Made by a program: the position numbers and the translations under genes
Shown here: piece after piece, positions 43,375 to 54,040 of the stretch
Layout: the number at the start of each line of letters is the position of its first letter
Numbering within the stretch: position 1 is the stretch's first letter
Notes under the pieces: model-generated
Told to the model about the DNA's origin: nothing
Databases searched by the model: none
Seen by the model: the letters and a program-made list of their open reading frames with translations, nothing else
Assembly (NCBI RefSeq): GCF_000332475.2
Contig: NZ_AOGX02000015.1
Span: forward strand, 434,001-498,000
Length of the DNA stretch: 64,000 bases
Direction of reading: 5' to 3'
DNA from: Leptospira yanagawae serovar Saopaulo str. Sao Paulo = ATCC 700523
Lineage (GTDB): Bacteria; Spirochaetota; Leptospiria; Leptospirales; Leptospiraceae

Positions 43375-45325
43375 ACTTTTTATCCTTTGCCTTAGGTGCG
43401 ATCGTGATTGGTTTTACCACCTTTTGTACCTTAGGCGAAGATTGTTTTGATTTGGTTTCTTTTGTAGATTTTTTTTCTTTTGGATTTTCGACTACCGTTG
43501 TTTCGGTGACAATTTTTTTCTTCTCTTCCACAACCGGTGGGGCCTGAATTTCATAATCGTATCTTACCGTAGAACTCCAATTCCCAGCAAAATCTCTTAC
43601 GCTTGCAAGAACTGTGTGTTTGCCAGGTTCGTATAAAATCTCTGGTTCAAAAATTTCAAGGCGACCATCTTTTGGAAAAAATTCCGCCTTACCAGGAATT
43701 CCATCCACCGTAATATCAAATCCATCTGGCATAATCCCTGATCCAATATCCACAGCTTTGAGATATAAAGCAAAGTCCTCTCTTGGATAAACCGATTTAT
43801 TCATCAATTCATGCAAATAGATGTTTGGTGGAGTTTGATCGGATAAAACCACAAACAGTCCCGTTTTGCGGAGGCGGACTTTAAAAAAATGCCCCCAAGA
43901 ACTAAAGGAAGAACCGTTGATTTTTTTAACATTTCCATCTGGTAATACTTCATACAAATCAGCCGAATTGATATCTTTCGTTTTGGGGACTTTCACATAC
44001 AGATCGTAACCCAGATTAAAGTCTTTGAAATCGGGGCCAATTTTATACACACTTGAAAGTTGGTTTAGACCTTGTGTGTTGATTTTGATATGTTCTTGTG
44101 CTTCAATTTCAAAGAATGCTTTTGAATAAACTGCATTCACGGGAAAAAATAATTCCACCTTCGTATCCTTTGATTTGAATGTAGTATAACGATCATAATA
44201 CACATTATATTTCCATTCTTTAGTGACAATGTGGCTGTAATCCCCTTGGTCTTTTAAAACATAAAAAGAAGCAAGAGACATCTGTCCTCCCATACCAGTG
44301 GCACGAATGGTTACCTCTTTCGGTTCACCCATTTTCATTTGTTCACTGTCAAGAAGGCCTTGTTCACGACCGTTGCTTCGCATTCCAAGTAAATCATTTC
44401 CATCTCTGGTATGTAAATAATAGGAGAAAGGATTTCCATTGGGTTTACTGACGGAACTGTCGTACAATAAAACATTTTTTCTAGTGTGTTCTTTTAGAAT
44501 CTTTGAAAGTTGAAAACCTTGTAATACATTATCACCAATTAACATATCTAAGGTGAATATACCTAATCGATTATTATTCGATTTTTGATGGATCGCAATC
44601 TGAATGCCCACTTTTCCTTGGATAAAAAGTGTTGGTGATTCTGATAATTCAAAACGATTCCCACTAGTTTCATAAAATGGTATTTCAATTGTTTCATTTC
44701 GGCCATTGATGAATGTTCGTGGAGTTTGCGGGGTGATTCGTAAGGTATTAAATACAATTGGTTCTGCAGCATTATACCCCAATCCAAAATGCATTGGATT
44801 GTAATACACATTGTCTTTAAAAAGTTCAAAGTGTAAGTGAGGGGGACCAACACCCGTGTCTCCAGAGAATGCAATGGTTTCACCTGCCTCCACGTCTACA
44901 GGTTCTGGAAGTGCAATGTCAAAATCCGTTCTGTCTTTGAATCGTCTCGCTTGTTTGGATTTTAAGATTTGTTTGACAACTTTTGGCGCGAATTTGTGCA
45001 AATGGCCATAACGAGAAGTCATTCCATCATCATGTTGTAAGAATAGCGCATAACCAATGCTAGTCCATCTCCGTTGGACTCTGGTCACTTTTCCTTTTGC
45101 CACAGCAAGGATGGGAACACCTATCTTTCCACCCGTGGAAAAATCCTGACCCATATGAAAATGACCAGTTTGAAATTCGCCAAAGGCTCCTGTGATGGAA
45201 TCAAAACCTTTTACAGGCCATACATAGGGATTTTTTAAAACAAATCCTGGTGGATAATCAGAGGATGATATTGCAAAGAGAGTGAAAAAACTTGGAATGA
45301 GGACTAATACGAAAAAACGCAACAT
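43361..45325 (-). CDS. exported M23-family (LytM-type) peptidase
   Basis: This 654-residue protein starts with a signal peptide ([18 protein letters not shown]). The M23 zinc endopeptidase domain covers about residues 35-175: [13 protein letters not shown] gives the H-x-x-x-D ligands, and [12 protein letters not shown] gives the second H-x-H. The fold is that of cell-wall or envelope endopeptidases. A long beta-rich C-terminal region with Ig-like segments follows ([18 protein letters not shown]), and the last ~50 residues are lysine-rich ([16 protein letters not shown]). It probably acts in the periplasm on peptidoglycan. Confidence 0.9.
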   Translation of the reverse strand: MLRFFVLVLIPSFFTLFAISSSDYPPGFVLKNPYVWPVKGFDSITGAFGEFQTGHFHMGQDFSTGGKIGVPILAVAKGKVTRVQRRWTSIGYALFLQHDDGMTSRYGHLHKFAPKVVKQILKSKQARRFKDRTDFDIALPEPVDVEAGETIAFSGDTGVGPPHLHFELFKDNVYYNPMHFGLGYNAAEPIVFNTLRITPQTPRTFINGRNETIEIPFYETSGNRFELSESPTLFIQGKVGIQIAIHQKSNNNRLGIFTLDMLIGDNVLQGFQLSKILKEHTRKNVLLYDSSVSKPNGNPFSYYLHTRDGNDLLGMRSNGREQGLLDSEQMKMGEPKEVTIRATGMGGQMSLASFYVLKDQGDYSHIVTKEWKYNVYYDRYTTFKSKDTKVELFFPVNAVYSKAFFEIEAQEHIKINTQGLNQLSSVYKIGPDFKDFNLGYDLYVKVPKTKDINSADLYEVLPDGNVKKINGSSFSSWGHFFKVRLRKTGLFVVLSDQTPPNIYLHELMNKSVYPREDFALYLKAVDIGSGIMPDGFDITVDGIPGKAEFFPKDGRLEIFEPEILYEPGKHTVLASVRDFAGNWSSTVRYDYEIQAPPVVEEKKKIVTETTVVENPKEKKSTKETKSKQSSPKVQKVVKPITIAPKAKDKKSTSR

Positions 45326-45375
45326 CAGATTTCACTATAATTTTCGGCAAGTATGGTGAAAAGACTTATAAGAAA

Positions 45376-45402
45376 TCAGGAGACAGAATTCTAGACTCCT
45401 GA
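45376..45402 (-). terminator. possible hairpin between M23 and enoyl-CoA hydratase genes
   Basis: TCAGGAG (45376-45382) and CTCCTGA (45396-45402) form a 7-bp stem with a 13-base loop. On the minus strand TTTCTT follows. It would end transcription of the enoyl-CoA hydratase gene before the M23 gene. The T-tract is poor. Confidence 0.4.
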
Positions 45403-45419
45403 CTTTCAATGTAGAACCG

Positions 45420-46202
45420 TTATTGGAAAACAGGTCTCCTTTTTTCTTTGAGTGCAGTCATTGCTTCCAGTAAATTATCCACTACACCTGGTTGTTCAAA
45501 TGATTTTGTCGTATCAATTTTGTATTGTTCCAAGTTACGTAAAAGATTTGCATTCAATGTATTTTTTGTCGCACGGAAAGCGGAAGATGGAACCTTTGCG
45601 AGCGACTCTAATTTTTTTAGAGCAAGTTTTCTAACTTCTTCAGGTGTTGGAGCAATTTCATCAATGAGACCTATTTTTTTGGCTTCAGGTGCTTTATAAA
45701 TGGTTCCCTCCAAACAAACTTCTGCCCAATATCTCGGCTCGACACACATCTTAATTCGATCAATGAAACTACCAGGAAGTGGTAATCCAACATTCACTTC
45801 AGTAAAACCAATGCGACATTTACCGTCTAACATGTATTTGAAATCAGATGCAACTGTTATCACTGCACCTCCACCCATTGCATAACCAGTAACTTCAGTA
45901 ATGAGAGGTTTATCGAATTTCACAAGTTCTCCAAAAAGGATAACAATGCCACCCACTTCGTCTATTAGTTTGTCTTTAGGTGTGGCTAAAAGATTCTCTG
46001 CATCAAGTCCATTACAGAAAAATTTTGGATTGTCAGTTGCAAAGATCACACCTCTTTTTTTAGGATCTGCTTTGATTTCATTTAAAATCTCACCGAGGTC
46101 TCTCATGTTTTGGCCTGTGAGTGAGTTTTGTTCATTCATTTGGAAACGAATGATTTCTCCTTTTCCATTAGGTAGATCGATTTCTTCTCTTTTATAGTTC
46201 AT
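45420..46202 (-). CDS. enoyl-CoA hydratase/isomerase family protein
   Basis: This 260-residue crotonase-fold protein stabilises acyl-CoA enolates. The oxyanion motif is KFFCNGLDAENLL and TGYAMGGGAVITVASDFKYM. The Glu of FTEVNVGLPLPGSF is in the region of the isomerase active site; the pattern is closer to delta3-delta2-enoyl-CoA isomerases than to classical hydratases, which have two Glu. The C-terminus ALKEKRRPVFQ is typical. It lies alone in its strand block, between M23 and the pseudo-receiver gene. Beta-oxidation is the major energy pathway of Leptospira, and the window also has an acyl-CoA dehydrogenase. Confidence 0.88.
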   Translation of the reverse strand: MNYKREEIDLPNGKGEIIRFQMNEQNSLTGQNMRDLGEILNEIKADPKKRGVIFATDNPKFFCNGLDAENLLATPKDKLIDEVGGIVILFGELVKFDKPLITEVTGYAMGGGAVITVASDFKYMLDGKCRIGFTEVNVGLPLPGSFIDRIKMCVEPRYWAEVCLEGTIYKAPEAKKIGLIDEIAPTPEEVRKLALKKLESLAKVPSSAFRATKNTLNANLLRNLEQYKIDTTKSFEQPGVVDNLLEAMTALKEKRRPVFQ

Positions 46203-46306
46203 ATATCTCTTCTTTTATCTTAAATTTCTATTGTTTTACTAAATATTTTCCGCTTGGTTGGAATCTTGATTCCCTTATATTAACAGGTAAATGGCAATTA
46301 TGATTC

Positions 46307-47284
46307 TTATATAGGATTTGTATCTTTGATATTGTTTTTTATTTCGTTTGCAGTAGTTTGAGATGTTTCCGCTGGGTTCACTTCAGTAGATGGCGATGGA
46401 GTCAAACTCGTTGGACCAATTTCCACTTTGACATCACCTAAATTGGTTGGAGGAACTGATGGACTTTGTGAAGCTTCTTTGTTGGAATCTTTCGCAAACT
46501 TTTCTTTTTTTTCCTTTTTTCGTTGTTCCTCTTTTTTCAATTCTTCCATCTTTACGTATTCATCGAATTCGTTCGGTGCCATAAACACTAACATTCTTTC
46601 ATCGTCTTTTGCATGTTCAATAAAAGCACCCATATGTCGGCCCGCAATGAAAATGATTTTATCGTGATTCTGAAATATTTTCATTACACGTTCAAAAACT
46701 TCGACTTCATCTTTTCCAAGTTCTGGAACTACCCTAACATCAAAACAAATTCTTTCTGCCTGGATCGATTTTAAAAAATTAATCGTAAAAATTTTTTTAA
46801 ACTCTGGGAATACATATCGTTTTAAATTGGCACGGCATTGGAACAATACCCGACCATGACCTCGATCAACTACGACAAATGAAACATTATCCCTTGTTTT
46901 GGAAGATTCACTGAATTTATACTCTTCAATATGAGATTGGATTCTATCAAGTAATGCCTGTTTAGCGAGTGGTTTTATCATGTAATCTGTAAAACCAAGT
47001 TTTTTATGATTCGTGATAAAGTTATTTTCTTCCTTCGGAATCATTGCCAAAATAGGAATGTTGTGTGTGATTACGTCGCGGCGAAGTTCTAAAATGAATT
47101 CTAACTCTTTTTTGTCCTTAAACGTTAATCCCATTAAAATAATATCTGGGTTAGAAGATTTAACATATTCTTGAACGGTCACCGAAAACTTGGTGATCAC
47201 TACACGTTGGCGCAATCCTAAAAAAATATTTTCCAAATCTTGAGAGGAATTTGGATCATTTTCGATAGCCATGATAAAATGCAT
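46307..47284 (-). CDS. degenerate receiver-domain protein
   Basis: This 325-residue protein begins with a CheY-like fold: IMAIENDPNSSQ (acidic pocket), then PDIILMGLTFKDKKELEF, where the phospho-acceptor Asp is replaced by Met, and TDYMIKPLAKQALLDRI, which keeps the conserved K-P. It is therefore a pseudo-receiver. The middle has a globular beta-alpha region (NVSFVVVDRGHGRVLFQCRA), then a K/E-rich coiled coil (KKEEQRKKEKKEKF) and a low-complexity Ser/Thr/Pro tail. ATG 47272 is an alternative start. It lies 6 bases after the EAL gene and is probably its partner. Confidence 0.8.
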   Translation of the reverse strand: MHFIMAIENDPNSSQDLENIFLGLRQRVVITKFSVTVQEYVKSSNPDIILMGLTFKDKKELEFILELRRDVITHNIPILAMIPKEENNFITNHKKLGFTDYMIKPLAKQALLDRIQSHIEEYKFSESSKTRDNVSFVVVDRGHGRVLFQCRANLKRYVFPEFKKIFTINFLKSIQAERICFDVRVVPELGKDEVEVFERVMKIFQNHDKIIFIAGRHMGAFIEHAKDDERMLVFMAPNEFDEYVKMEELKKEEQRKKEKKEKFAKDSNKEASQSPSVPPTNLGDVKVEIGPTSLTPSPSTEVNPAETSQTTANEIKNNIKDTNPI

Positions 47285-47290
47285 AAAATT

Positions 47291-48640
47291 TTAAATGAGT
47301 CCTTCTTCGGATGCAACTAAGAACAAGTTGCCAACTTTCTTTTGTTTTTCCGATAAAATTTTATCTGTTAATACTTCTTTCACAACATCCTCGTGAATGG
47401 AATGGAGTAAATCAAAATCCCTTTTGTAATCCGTAACTGTCATTTTTCCAAATAAGATATTGGCTTGGAATTGATAAATTTGGTGTTCCATTAAGAAATT
47501 TAAGGTATCAAAATCTTCGACAGCTTCGGCCGTAATCACTGCTTCGCGGTTGTCTGCCAATCGTTTGCAATAATCAATAAAAGCTAAATTATCCAAAAAT
47601 TTAATTTGGTCTTCTTCGATTTTAAATTTAAAACTAATCGGATCCAATTTGAATTCTTTGATCATAATCCCGAGATCGAGTACAATTTGATGAGACTGAC
47701 TTTTGACTCCAAAGTCATCAGCAGCAAAACTCATTCCGTGCGAATAAAATGCATGGCACACATCTTTTAAATGAAATTTAGATTCATCGTATGGTTTTTC
47801 TACAAGTTCAAATCGAACATTCTCAGGTGATAGGTCTTTGCTTAGGATGAGTTTTTTTAATCGGTCGACTCTGTCGTTTTGTGAGAAGGTATCTATCAAT
47901 GATTGGGGAGAAATATTAAACTTTAATAACCCTGGTGCACCTTCACATGCTATGATCAGTTTTTCTAAAATTAATAATTCGATCCGGTTGATGTCCTGGT
48001 CAGATGGGATGTCATTGATTAGATCTTTATAACCTATGTATGCCCCTCCACCTAAAAACACTTCCCCACCTTTCACAGAATAGGTTTTGTCTTTTGGATT
48101 GAAGATCACTGTCGGTTGGATCATGGCTTCATGAACAGAACCTGAAATGTATGTATTGGCTTTGTTGTAATAGGTCCAACTCCAACGCACTAAGTTGTCG
48201 TTAAGATTTTTTTCAGAAGACTTAAATAGTTCTGCAAAAATTTCTTCGTTATCAGAAATAAAGTTAGATTGTGTTCGGGATACACCAAAGTGAAAGGAAA
48301 CGATTTTGTTCTGCAGGCATTGTTGTTGGAATTTTCCAACTGAGTTTTCGATATTGGGAAATTTTTCAATGTCCCATTCAAATAAAGGTGAGATTCCCAT
48401 TAACAAGATGTTTTGTTTTTCCAAGTAGTGGAACCCAAAACAAATATCTTCCAAATCCAAACAGGAATAAAATTCAGTGCGTAATAAATCTAAAAATTCG
48501 GTAAGTTCAATGCCAGTGATATTTTCGAATCGAATGAGAAAGAGTGGTTTTCCTTTATTTTCTTGGATGAAATGTTTTTTGAATACTTCCAAGTCTTTCA
48601 TTCCGAAATAATAGGGACCTGTTAAAAGTTGATTTTTCAA
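47291..48640 (-). CDS. EAL-domain protein (c-di-GMP phosphodiesterase or receptor)
   Basis: This 449-residue protein has an unrecognised N-terminal ~180 residues and an EAL domain after it. EAL itself is EVF (GGEVFLGGG). Other conserved positions are kept: the Asn in KFNISPQSL, the Glu in RFELVEKPYDE, the metal pair in FAADDFGVKSQS, the Lys/Asp in EFKLDPISF, and the Glu in ITAEAVEDFD. The last loop QANILFGK replaces QGYLFGKP. Most catalytic residues are present, so activity is possible, but the altered EAL and loop motifs also fit a binding-only role. Cotranscribed with the pseudo-receiver gene. Confidence 0.82.
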   Translation of the reverse strand: MKNQLLTGPYYFGMKDLEVFKKHFIQENKGKPLFLIRFENITGIELTEFLDLLRTEFYSCLDLEDICFGFHYLEKQNILLMGISPLFEWDIEKFPNIENSVGKFQQQCLQNKIVSFHFGVSRTQSNFISDNEEIFAELFKSSEKNLNDNLVRWSWTYYNKANTYISGSVHEAMIQPTVIFNPKDKTYSVKGGEVFLGGGAYIGYKDLINDIPSDQDINRIELLILEKLIIACEGAPGLLKFNISPQSLIDTFSQNDRVDRLKKLILSKDLSPENVRFELVEKPYDESKFHLKDVCHAFYSHGMSFAADDFGVKSQSHQIVLDLGIMIKEFKLDPISFKFKIEEDQIKFLDNLAFIDYCKRLADNREAVITAEAVEDFDTLNFLMEHQIYQFQANILFGKMTVTDYKRDFDLLHSIHEDVVKEVLTDKILSEKQKKVGNLFLVASEEGLI

Positions 48641-48728
48641 ATGTTACCTTCGTATATGATTTGATTCTTTAACGACGTCTTGTAATTTTATGAGAATTCA
48701 ATAGAAAAGGCAACAAGGATAGTCACTT

Positions 48729-48974
48729 ATGTATAGTTTTATTTGGTTTTTACTCATCGGACTGGCGGCAGGTTGGCTTGCAGGTCGAATCCTCAGAGGG
48801 AAAGGTTTTGGGATCATTGCCAATTTAGTGATTGGTGTGGTAGGATCGTTTTTAGGTGGAATTGTATTTGGTTTACTTGGTTTCCGTTCTTACGGAATCA
48901 TTGCCGAACTCATTGTCGCCGTAATTGGAGCGATCCTTTTGATTTTCATCGCAGGCATCATCAAGAAAAAATAA
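48729..48974 (+). CDS. GlsB/YeaQ/YmgE family membrane protein
   Basis: This 81-residue protein has three hydrophobic segments and the Gly-rich pattern of the transglycosylase-associated (GlsB) family: IGLAAGWLAGRILRGKGFG, then NLVIGVVGSFLGGIVFGLLG and ELIVAVIGAILLIFIAG. These proteins sit in the inner membrane and are often stress-induced; biochemical function is not established. It stands alone, divergent from the EAL gene and convergent with yebC. Confidence 0.9.
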   Translation: MYSFIWFLLIGLAAGWLAGRILRGKGFGIIANLVIGVVGSFLGGIVFGLLGFRSYGIIAELIVAVIGAILLIFIAGIIKKK

Positions 48975-49034
48975 ACCAAACACAAGGAATCGAAGTGTTC
49001 CTTGTCGCTACGTTTATCAATTGATCTGGAATTT

Positions 49035-49058
49035 GACAGGGAGACATAAATCCCTGTC
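49035..49058. terminator. hairpin between glsB and yebC
   Basis: GACAGGGA (49035-49042) pairs with TCCCTGTC (49051-49058) with an 8-base loop. It lies between the convergent glsB and yebC genes and may end transcription from either side. The T-tracts are modest. Confidence 0.55.
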
Positions 49059-49090
49059 TGCTGGTTGATTTTGTAAGGCAAATCACCGCA

Positions 49091-49834
49091 TCAATCGAGT
49101 TCGACACCGTCGCCTAACTCAAAATTGGAACTCACACCTTGCACATCATCGTTTGCTTCCAAGTTCTCAATCAATTTCATTACTTTTTCAGCAGTCTCTT
49201 TATCATTCACTTCAACAGTTGTCATCGGGATGTATTTGATTTCCGATTCTTCCATGTTCAATCCTTTAGATGAAAGGGCTGACTGTACTGCTTCATACTC
49301 TGCAGGCGATGTGAGGACCACATACATGCCATCGTTCACTTGGATGTCTTCTGCGCCAGCACCTAGCGCCAAATCAAACAATGCTTCCTCTGAAATTTGA
49401 TCTGCTTTGAGTGTGAGTTGGCCTTTTCTTTCGAACAAACGTGAAACAGCACCCGCATTGGCAAGGGATCCACCAAGTTTTGTTAAAATACTTTTGATTT
49501 CGGGAGTTGTACGGGATTTTTTATCTGTCAAAACATCCACCATGATGGCAACGCCACCCGGTGCATAACATTCATAGAGACACTCTTCATACACCATGCC
49601 TTCAAGACCACCCGTTCCCTTTTTGATGGCACGTTCGATATTGTCTTTGGGCATATTGGCAGCTTTCGCTTTTGTCACCGCTAATCGAAGCCTTGGGTTT
49701 CCTTCTTGGTCCCCTCCACCTTCTTTGGCTGCCACAGAAATTTCTTTGGCTATCCTTGTAAAGATGGCGCCTCTTTTGGCATCAATGGCTCCTTTTTTTC
49801 TTCGAATCGTCGCCCATTTCGAGTGTCCTGACAT
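49091..49834 (-). CDS. yebC: YebC/PmpR family protein
   Basis: This is a 247-residue member of the YebC family (TACO1 in mitochondria). These proteins were described as transcription regulators and more recently linked to translation of proline-rich or stalling sequences. The start [20 protein letters not shown] is invariant-like, followed by [33 protein letters not shown] and the C-terminal YIPMTTVEV. Length matches the family. It starts at ATG 49834 and is divergent from the acyl-CoA dehydrogenase gene. Confidence 0.96.
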   Translation of the reverse strand: MSGHSKWATIRRKKGAIDAKRGAIFTRIAKEISVAAKEGGGDQEGNPRLRLAVTKAKAANMPKDNIERAIKKGTGGLEGMVYEECLYECYAPGGVAIMVDVLTDKKSRTTPEIKSILTKLGGSLANAGAVSRLFERKGQLTLKADQISEEALFDLALGAGAEDIQVNDGMYVVLTSPAEYEAVQSALSSKGLNMEESEIKYIPMTTVEVNDKETAEKVMKLIENLEANDDVQGVSSNFELGDGVELD

Positions 49835-49957
49835 TGTTGTCTCCCATGGCTAGGATTTTGGATTCAAAAGATTTTTCAACAGATTTAAGTCGCCCTAGTT
49901 TCTTGACTCATAGAGAAAATTCCAAAGTACTGTAAAAAAACATCCATAAGGCAACCC

Positions 49958-51124
49958 ATGATCGACTTTTCAATCACCGATGAACAAAAAGCCCTCCGCG
50001 ATTTAGCCAGAGATTTCGCAAAAAATGAAATGATTCCGAAAGCGGAACACCATGACCACACTGGTGAGTATCCAAAAGAAATTTTGAAAAAAGCATTCGA
50101 TGTGGGGCTCATGAATATGCACATCCCTGCCGAATATGGTGGAGCAGGACTTGGGGTTCTCGACGAACTCATCGCTTCCGAAGAATTATTTTATGGATGT
50201 TCTGGGATGGCGACTGCAATCCTTGCAAACAATCTCGCACTCGCACCAGTACTACTCGGTGCTGATGATTACGTGATGAAAAAATTCATCCAACCGATGT
50301 CGGAAAATTTTACCTTAGCCGCCTATGCTGTAACAGAACCAGGTGCTGGATCCGATGTTGCCGGTATCCGTACAACGGCAAAACGTGTGGGTGATGAATA
50401 CATCATCAACGGATCCAAAATGTGGATCACAAACGCAGGTCATGCTGATTGGTTTTTTGTATTAGCAAAAACAGATCCAAATGCGGGACACAAAGGGATG
50501 ACTGGATTTATCGTGGATGCCAAAACTCCAGGAATCATCATCGGCAAAAAAGAAAAGAATATGGGACAACGTTGTTCCGATACCCGTGGTGTAACTTTTG
50601 AAGATGTAAAAGTTCCAAAAGAAAATATGATCGGGAAAGAAGGGGAAGGTTTTAAAATTGCGATGGGTGCTTTTGACCAAACTCGTCCCGCTGTTGCAAT
50701 CGGAGCAGTTGGTGTAGCTCGTGCAGCGCTTGACCATTCCATTCGTTATGCAAACACTCGTAATGCGTTTGGAAAACCAATTTCCGTAAACCAAGGTGTG
50801 AGTTTTATGATCGCTGAGATGGCTCGTGACATTGAAGCAGGTCGTTTGCTTTGCTGGCAGTCTGCATGGCTCATCGACAATGGATTCCGAAACACATACC
50901 AAGCATCGATTGCAAAAGTTTTCTGTGCTGATATGGCGATGCGTGTCACGACAGATGCAGTTCAAATATTTGGTGGATACGGATTCAACGAAGAGTACCC
51001 AGTAGAAAAATTGATGCGTGATGCAAAAATTTTCCAAATCTACGAAGGAACCTCACAAATCCAAAGAGTGATCATTTCGAAATTCCTCAACGACGGAGTT
51101 GGGATCGAAACTCCAAACGCTTAA
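49958..51124 (+). CDS. acyl-CoA dehydrogenase
   Basis: This 388-residue FAD enzyme makes the alpha-beta double bond in acyl-CoA in beta-oxidation. Both family signatures are present: [20 protein letters not shown], with [14 protein letters not shown], and the C-terminal [20 protein letters not shown]. The catalytic Glu is in [13 protein letters not shown]. Motifs fit the short/medium-chain type, but chain length is not readable from sequence. It starts at ATG 49958. The next gene, at 51181, starts 57 bases later and may be separate. Confidence 0.93.
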   Translation: MIDFSITDEQKALRDLARDFAKNEMIPKAEHHDHTGEYPKEILKKAFDVGLMNMHIPAEYGGAGLGVLDELIASEELFYGCSGMATAILANNLALAPVLLGADDYVMKKFIQPMSENFTLAAYAVTEPGAGSDVAGIRTTAKRVGDEYIINGSKMWITNAGHADWFFVLAKTDPNAGHKGMTGFIVDAKTPGIIIGKKEKNMGQRCSDTRGVTFEDVKVPKENMIGKEGEGFKIAMGAFDQTRPAVAIGAVGVARAALDHSIRYANTRNAFGKPISVNQGVSFMIAEMARDIEAGRLLCWQSAWLIDNGFRNTYQASIAKVFCADMAMRVTTDAVQIFGGYGFNEEYPVEKLMRDAKIFQIYEGTSQIQRVIISKFLNDGVGIETPNA

Positions 51125-51180
51125 AAGTTGGAATTAGGATCGGTGGATTAGAAACTCAATTCCACTGGTCCAATCCTAGT

Positions 51181-51750
51181 ATGTTTTTACTCATCGATAA
51201 CTACGATTCATTCACCTATATTTTATACCAATACCTAAACAAAATCGCACCAACGACTGTTATGCGAAATAATGAAACGCTTCCACTGGATTCAAATCAA
51301 AAGTTTAAAGCAGTTGTATTATCTCCGGGACCTGGTTTGCCGAAAACATCAGGGAAACTGGTTTCCCATTTTACTAATTTATATCCCAGGTTACCAATAC
51401 TTGGAATTTGCCTTGGGCACCAAACCATTGCGGAAACCTTTGGTGCAAAATTAGAACAAACAAAAGATATCCATCATGGCCGACCGTCACCCATTGAACA
51501 TACGGGAGAGGGACTCTTCAAAAAGATTCCCAACCGATTTTTAGCAAATCGTTACCATTCGTGGGCTGTTTCAAAACTGAATTTTCCCGAGGAATTGGAA
51601 GTGACAGCAGAAACAAAAGATGGTGTGATCATGGGAATTCGTCACAGAAAATGGAAAAAGGTTTTTGGGGTCCAATTCCATCCTGAATCCATCCTAACGG
51701 AATATGGAGAGACCTTACTTCGTAACTTCTATGAGGAAGTTCTTACATGA
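51181..51750 (+). CDS. PabA/TrpG-type glutamine amidotransferase
   Basis: This 189-residue class I glutaminase has the start [17 protein letters not shown], oxyanion loop VLSPGPGLP, nucleophile Cys in [15 protein letters not shown], and His-Glu in VQFHPESI. The catalytic triad is complete. It is closer to the common GICLGHQ form than the TrpG at 27558. No synthase component I gene lies beside it; instead its stop overlaps the ABC exporter start (ATGA, 51747-51750). It may supply ammonia for aminodeoxychorismate (folate) with a PabB encoded elsewhere. Confidence 0.85.
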   Translation: MFLLIDNYDSFTYILYQYLNKIAPTTVMRNNETLPLDSNQKFKAVVLSPGPGLPKTSGKLVSHFTNLYPRLPILGICLGHQTIAETFGAKLEQTKDIHHGRPSPIEHTGEGLFKKIPNRFLANRYHSWAVSKLNFPEELEVTAETKDGVIMGIRHRKWKKVFGVQFHPESILTEYGETLLRNFYEEVLT

Positions 51751-53642
51751 AATATTTTTTAAGATTACTGAGTTATAGCGTTCATTATAGACAAAGGTTT
51801 GTTTTAGGACTCATCTTTGCTTTGTTAACTGCTGTACTCAATGGTATCTCCCTTACTGCATTAATCCCTCTCTTTGATTCCTTGGGAAGTGACAAAAACA
51901 ATAGGTTTCACTTAGATCTCACACTACCAGAAAAAACCATATTGGTGCAAGAAGTGTTACTTGGTGAGGATAGCCTTGATGGGCTCGAACGTATCAAAAG
52001 GGTGATCATCTCTTTTAAACTCCAAGTCAACGACTACACCAAAGACATGGAACCAAAAGAAGTTGTTTGGGCAGTATGTATTGCAGTATTCCCATTGTAT
52101 TTATTAAAATTAGGAACATATCTGTTATCGGTGTATTGTATCGCCACTGCTGGTTACAAAGCTGTCCGCGACATCCGTCAGGAGCTTTTCCAAAAAGTTC
52201 AAAGATTACCTCTCACCTATTTTTATAAAGAAAAAACAGGACTCATTATGAGTCGTGTCATCAACGATGCAGAAATTGTGGCAGCAGTGATCTCAAGTAA
52301 CTTACGTGATGCGGTAATTAATTTCTTTTATGTGTTAACACATTTGGTCATTCTAATTTATCTAAATTCAGAACTATTAATTTTGGCATGTTTGACAGTG
52401 CCTGTAGTGATCTTACCAGTTACACTTTTCACACGTAAAATATCCTCATCAACAGCAAGGTTCCAAGAAAAAATAGCCGATCTCAATGGGCATATCCAAG
52501 AGTTTATTTCTGGTATCAAAGTGATCCGTACGTTTCGACAAGAAACCCAAGACCTCAAAAAATTTGATAATATCAACCAAAAAGTATATCGTCGAACATT
52601 CAAAGGCCAGTTTTATCTGCAAATGGCCCCCAGTCTTGTGGAGTTAACTTCTTCCATTGTGGTTCTGGGTTACTTTGCGTTAGGTGCAAAATTCATTTAT
52701 TCAGGTAAATTCACGCAAGGTGAGTTTATGGCATTTTTATTGACCTTATTATTTTTAATGCGACCACTCACACAACTTTCCCAAATGGTTGGTAAAATCA
52801 CCCAAGCCAATTCGGCCGGGAAACGAATTTTTGAAATTATCGATCGGGACCCAGAAGTCATCGAACATGGTGATGAAACTGTTTTGGAGAAAATCACCGA
52901 AGGGATCAAGTTTGAAGACATTCATTTTTCTTATCCTGGAACCAACCAAGAAGTTCTCAAAGGGATCAATTTAGATATCAAACTCGGAGAAACCTATGCC
53001 TTTGTTGGAACCAGTGGATCTGGTAAATCAACAATGATGGATTTGATTCCTCGATTTTTTGATCCAACTTCGGGTAAAATTACAATTGATGGGATAGATA
53101 TCAAACATTACTCCCTTAAGTCTTTGCGTAAGAAAATAGGAATCGTCACTCAGGAAATTTTTCTCTTTCATGGAACCATTGCCGAAAACATCGCTTATGG
53201 AACAGGGGCCGCGACAAGAAAAGAAGTGGTGAGAGCCGCTCGTTTGGCGAATGCTCATGATTTTATCACAAAAATGGAAAATGGTTACGACACCATGATT
53301 GGAGTACGAGGTTTGGATTTGAGTGGTGGCCAAAGGCAACGTTTAGTCATTGCTCGTGCTTTGTTACGAAATGCAGAGATTATGATATTGGATGAGGCAA
53401 CAAGTGCATTGGACGCTGAATCAGAACGACTGGTGAGCCGAGCTTTAGAAAGGCTTTTCCAAAATCGAACTACATTTATCATTGCGCATAGATTATCTAC
53501 CGTTAGGCGAATCAAAAACATTGTTGTCATCGAAGAAGGTGAGATCAAAGAACAAGGAGACCATGATTCCTTACTTCAAAAAAATGGGATTTATAAAAAA
53601 TTATACGATAGCCAATTTGCTGATGCAGAGATCCAAATATGA
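51747..53642 (+). CDS. ABC exporter half-transporter (MsbA-like)
   Basis: This 631-residue fusion has an N-terminal transmembrane region (about residues 1-330, six helices) and an ATPase domain. Walker A is [11 protein letters not shown] (residues ~418-428). The signature is [17 protein letters not shown], Walker B is [15 protein letters not shown], and the H-loop is IIAHRLST. Such homodimers export lipids, LPS cores, drugs or peptides; MsbA-like lipid flipping is a reasonable guess. A charged loop ([15 protein letters not shown]) follows the first helix. It is coupled by ATGA to the amidotransferase upstream and to the receiver gene downstream. Confidence 0.92.
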   Translation: MKYFLRLLSYSVHYRQRFVLGLIFALLTAVLNGISLTALIPLFDSLGSDKNNRFHLDLTLPEKTILVQEVLLGEDSLDGLERIKRVIISFKLQVNDYTKDMEPKEVVWAVCIAVFPLYLLKLGTYLLSVYCIATAGYKAVRDIRQELFQKVQRLPLTYFYKEKTGLIMSRVINDAEIVAAVISSNLRDAVINFFYVLTHLVILIYLNSELLILACLTVPVVILPVTLFTRKISSSTARFQEKIADLNGHIQEFISGIKVIRTFRQETQDLKKFDNINQKVYRRTFKGQFYLQMAPSLVELTSSIVVLGYFALGAKFIYSGKFTQGEFMAFLLTLLFLMRPLTQLSQMVGKITQANSAGKRIFEIIDRDPEVIEHGDETVLEKITEGIKFEDIHFSYPGTNQEVLKGINLDIKLGETYAFVGTSGSGKSTMMDLIPRFFDPTSGKITIDGIDIKHYSLKSLRKKIGIVTQEIFLFHGTIAENIAYGTGAATRKEVVRAARLANAHDFITKMENGYDTMIGVRGLDLSGGQRQRLVIARALLRNAEIMILDEATSALDAESERLVSRALERLFQNRTTFIIAHRLSTVRRIKNIVVIEEGEIKEQGDHDSLLQKNGIYKKLYDSQFADAEIQI

Positions 53643-54040
53643 AAAAAATATTGATTGTTGATGATAATGATCGTTATGCGAATCACTTAAAAAACTATTT
53701 TGACCAAAAAAAAATCCAATCGGATCGAGCTTATGATGCAAAACAAGGTTGGGAATTATTTCAGAAGTCAAATGACTACGATATGATTGTGTCCGATGTC
53801 ACCATGGAAACACAAACTTCAGGTTTGTGGATGATGCGTAACATTTACAAATCAGGTTACAAGGGTGTGATGGTCATCGCATCCACTGGGTTTGATGTTT
53901 GGGGAGTGATGCCTTTTTCTGCTTATTTTTTAACTTGGTTTTGTGGACTGCATTGGATGATTCCAAAGGTTCCACTCAAACAAGGGATAGTGGAGTGGGT
54001 CCCCACCATCCTCGTGAAAGGAAAATCTAATCCTTTTTAG
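53639..54040 (+). CDS. stand-alone response-regulator receiver protein
   Basis: This 133-residue CheY-like protein has [14 protein letters not shown] (acidic pair), phospho-acceptor Asp in [10 protein letters not shown], the Thr position as ASTGFD, and Lys in [10 protein letters not shown]. The fold is complete apart from an unusually aromatic segment ([19 protein letters not shown]) before the Lys. It has no output domain. The ATG overlaps the ABC exporter stop (53639-53642). The 3' end overlaps the HEAT lipoprotein gene convergently by 14 bases. No cognate kinase lies nearby. Confidence 0.88.
   Translation: MKKILIVDDNDRYANHLKNYFDQKKIQSDRAYDAKQGWELFQKSNDYDMIVSDVTMETQTSGLWMMRNIYKSGYKGVMVIASTGFDVWGVMPFSAYFLTWFCGLHWMIPKVPLKQGIVEWVPTILVKGKSNPF

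Noticed and set aside
48982..49016. Hairpin CAAGGAA...TTCCTTG directly after glsB as the main terminator
   Set aside because: No T-tract follows. The hairpin at 49035-49058 is at least as good, so this one is not listed separately.
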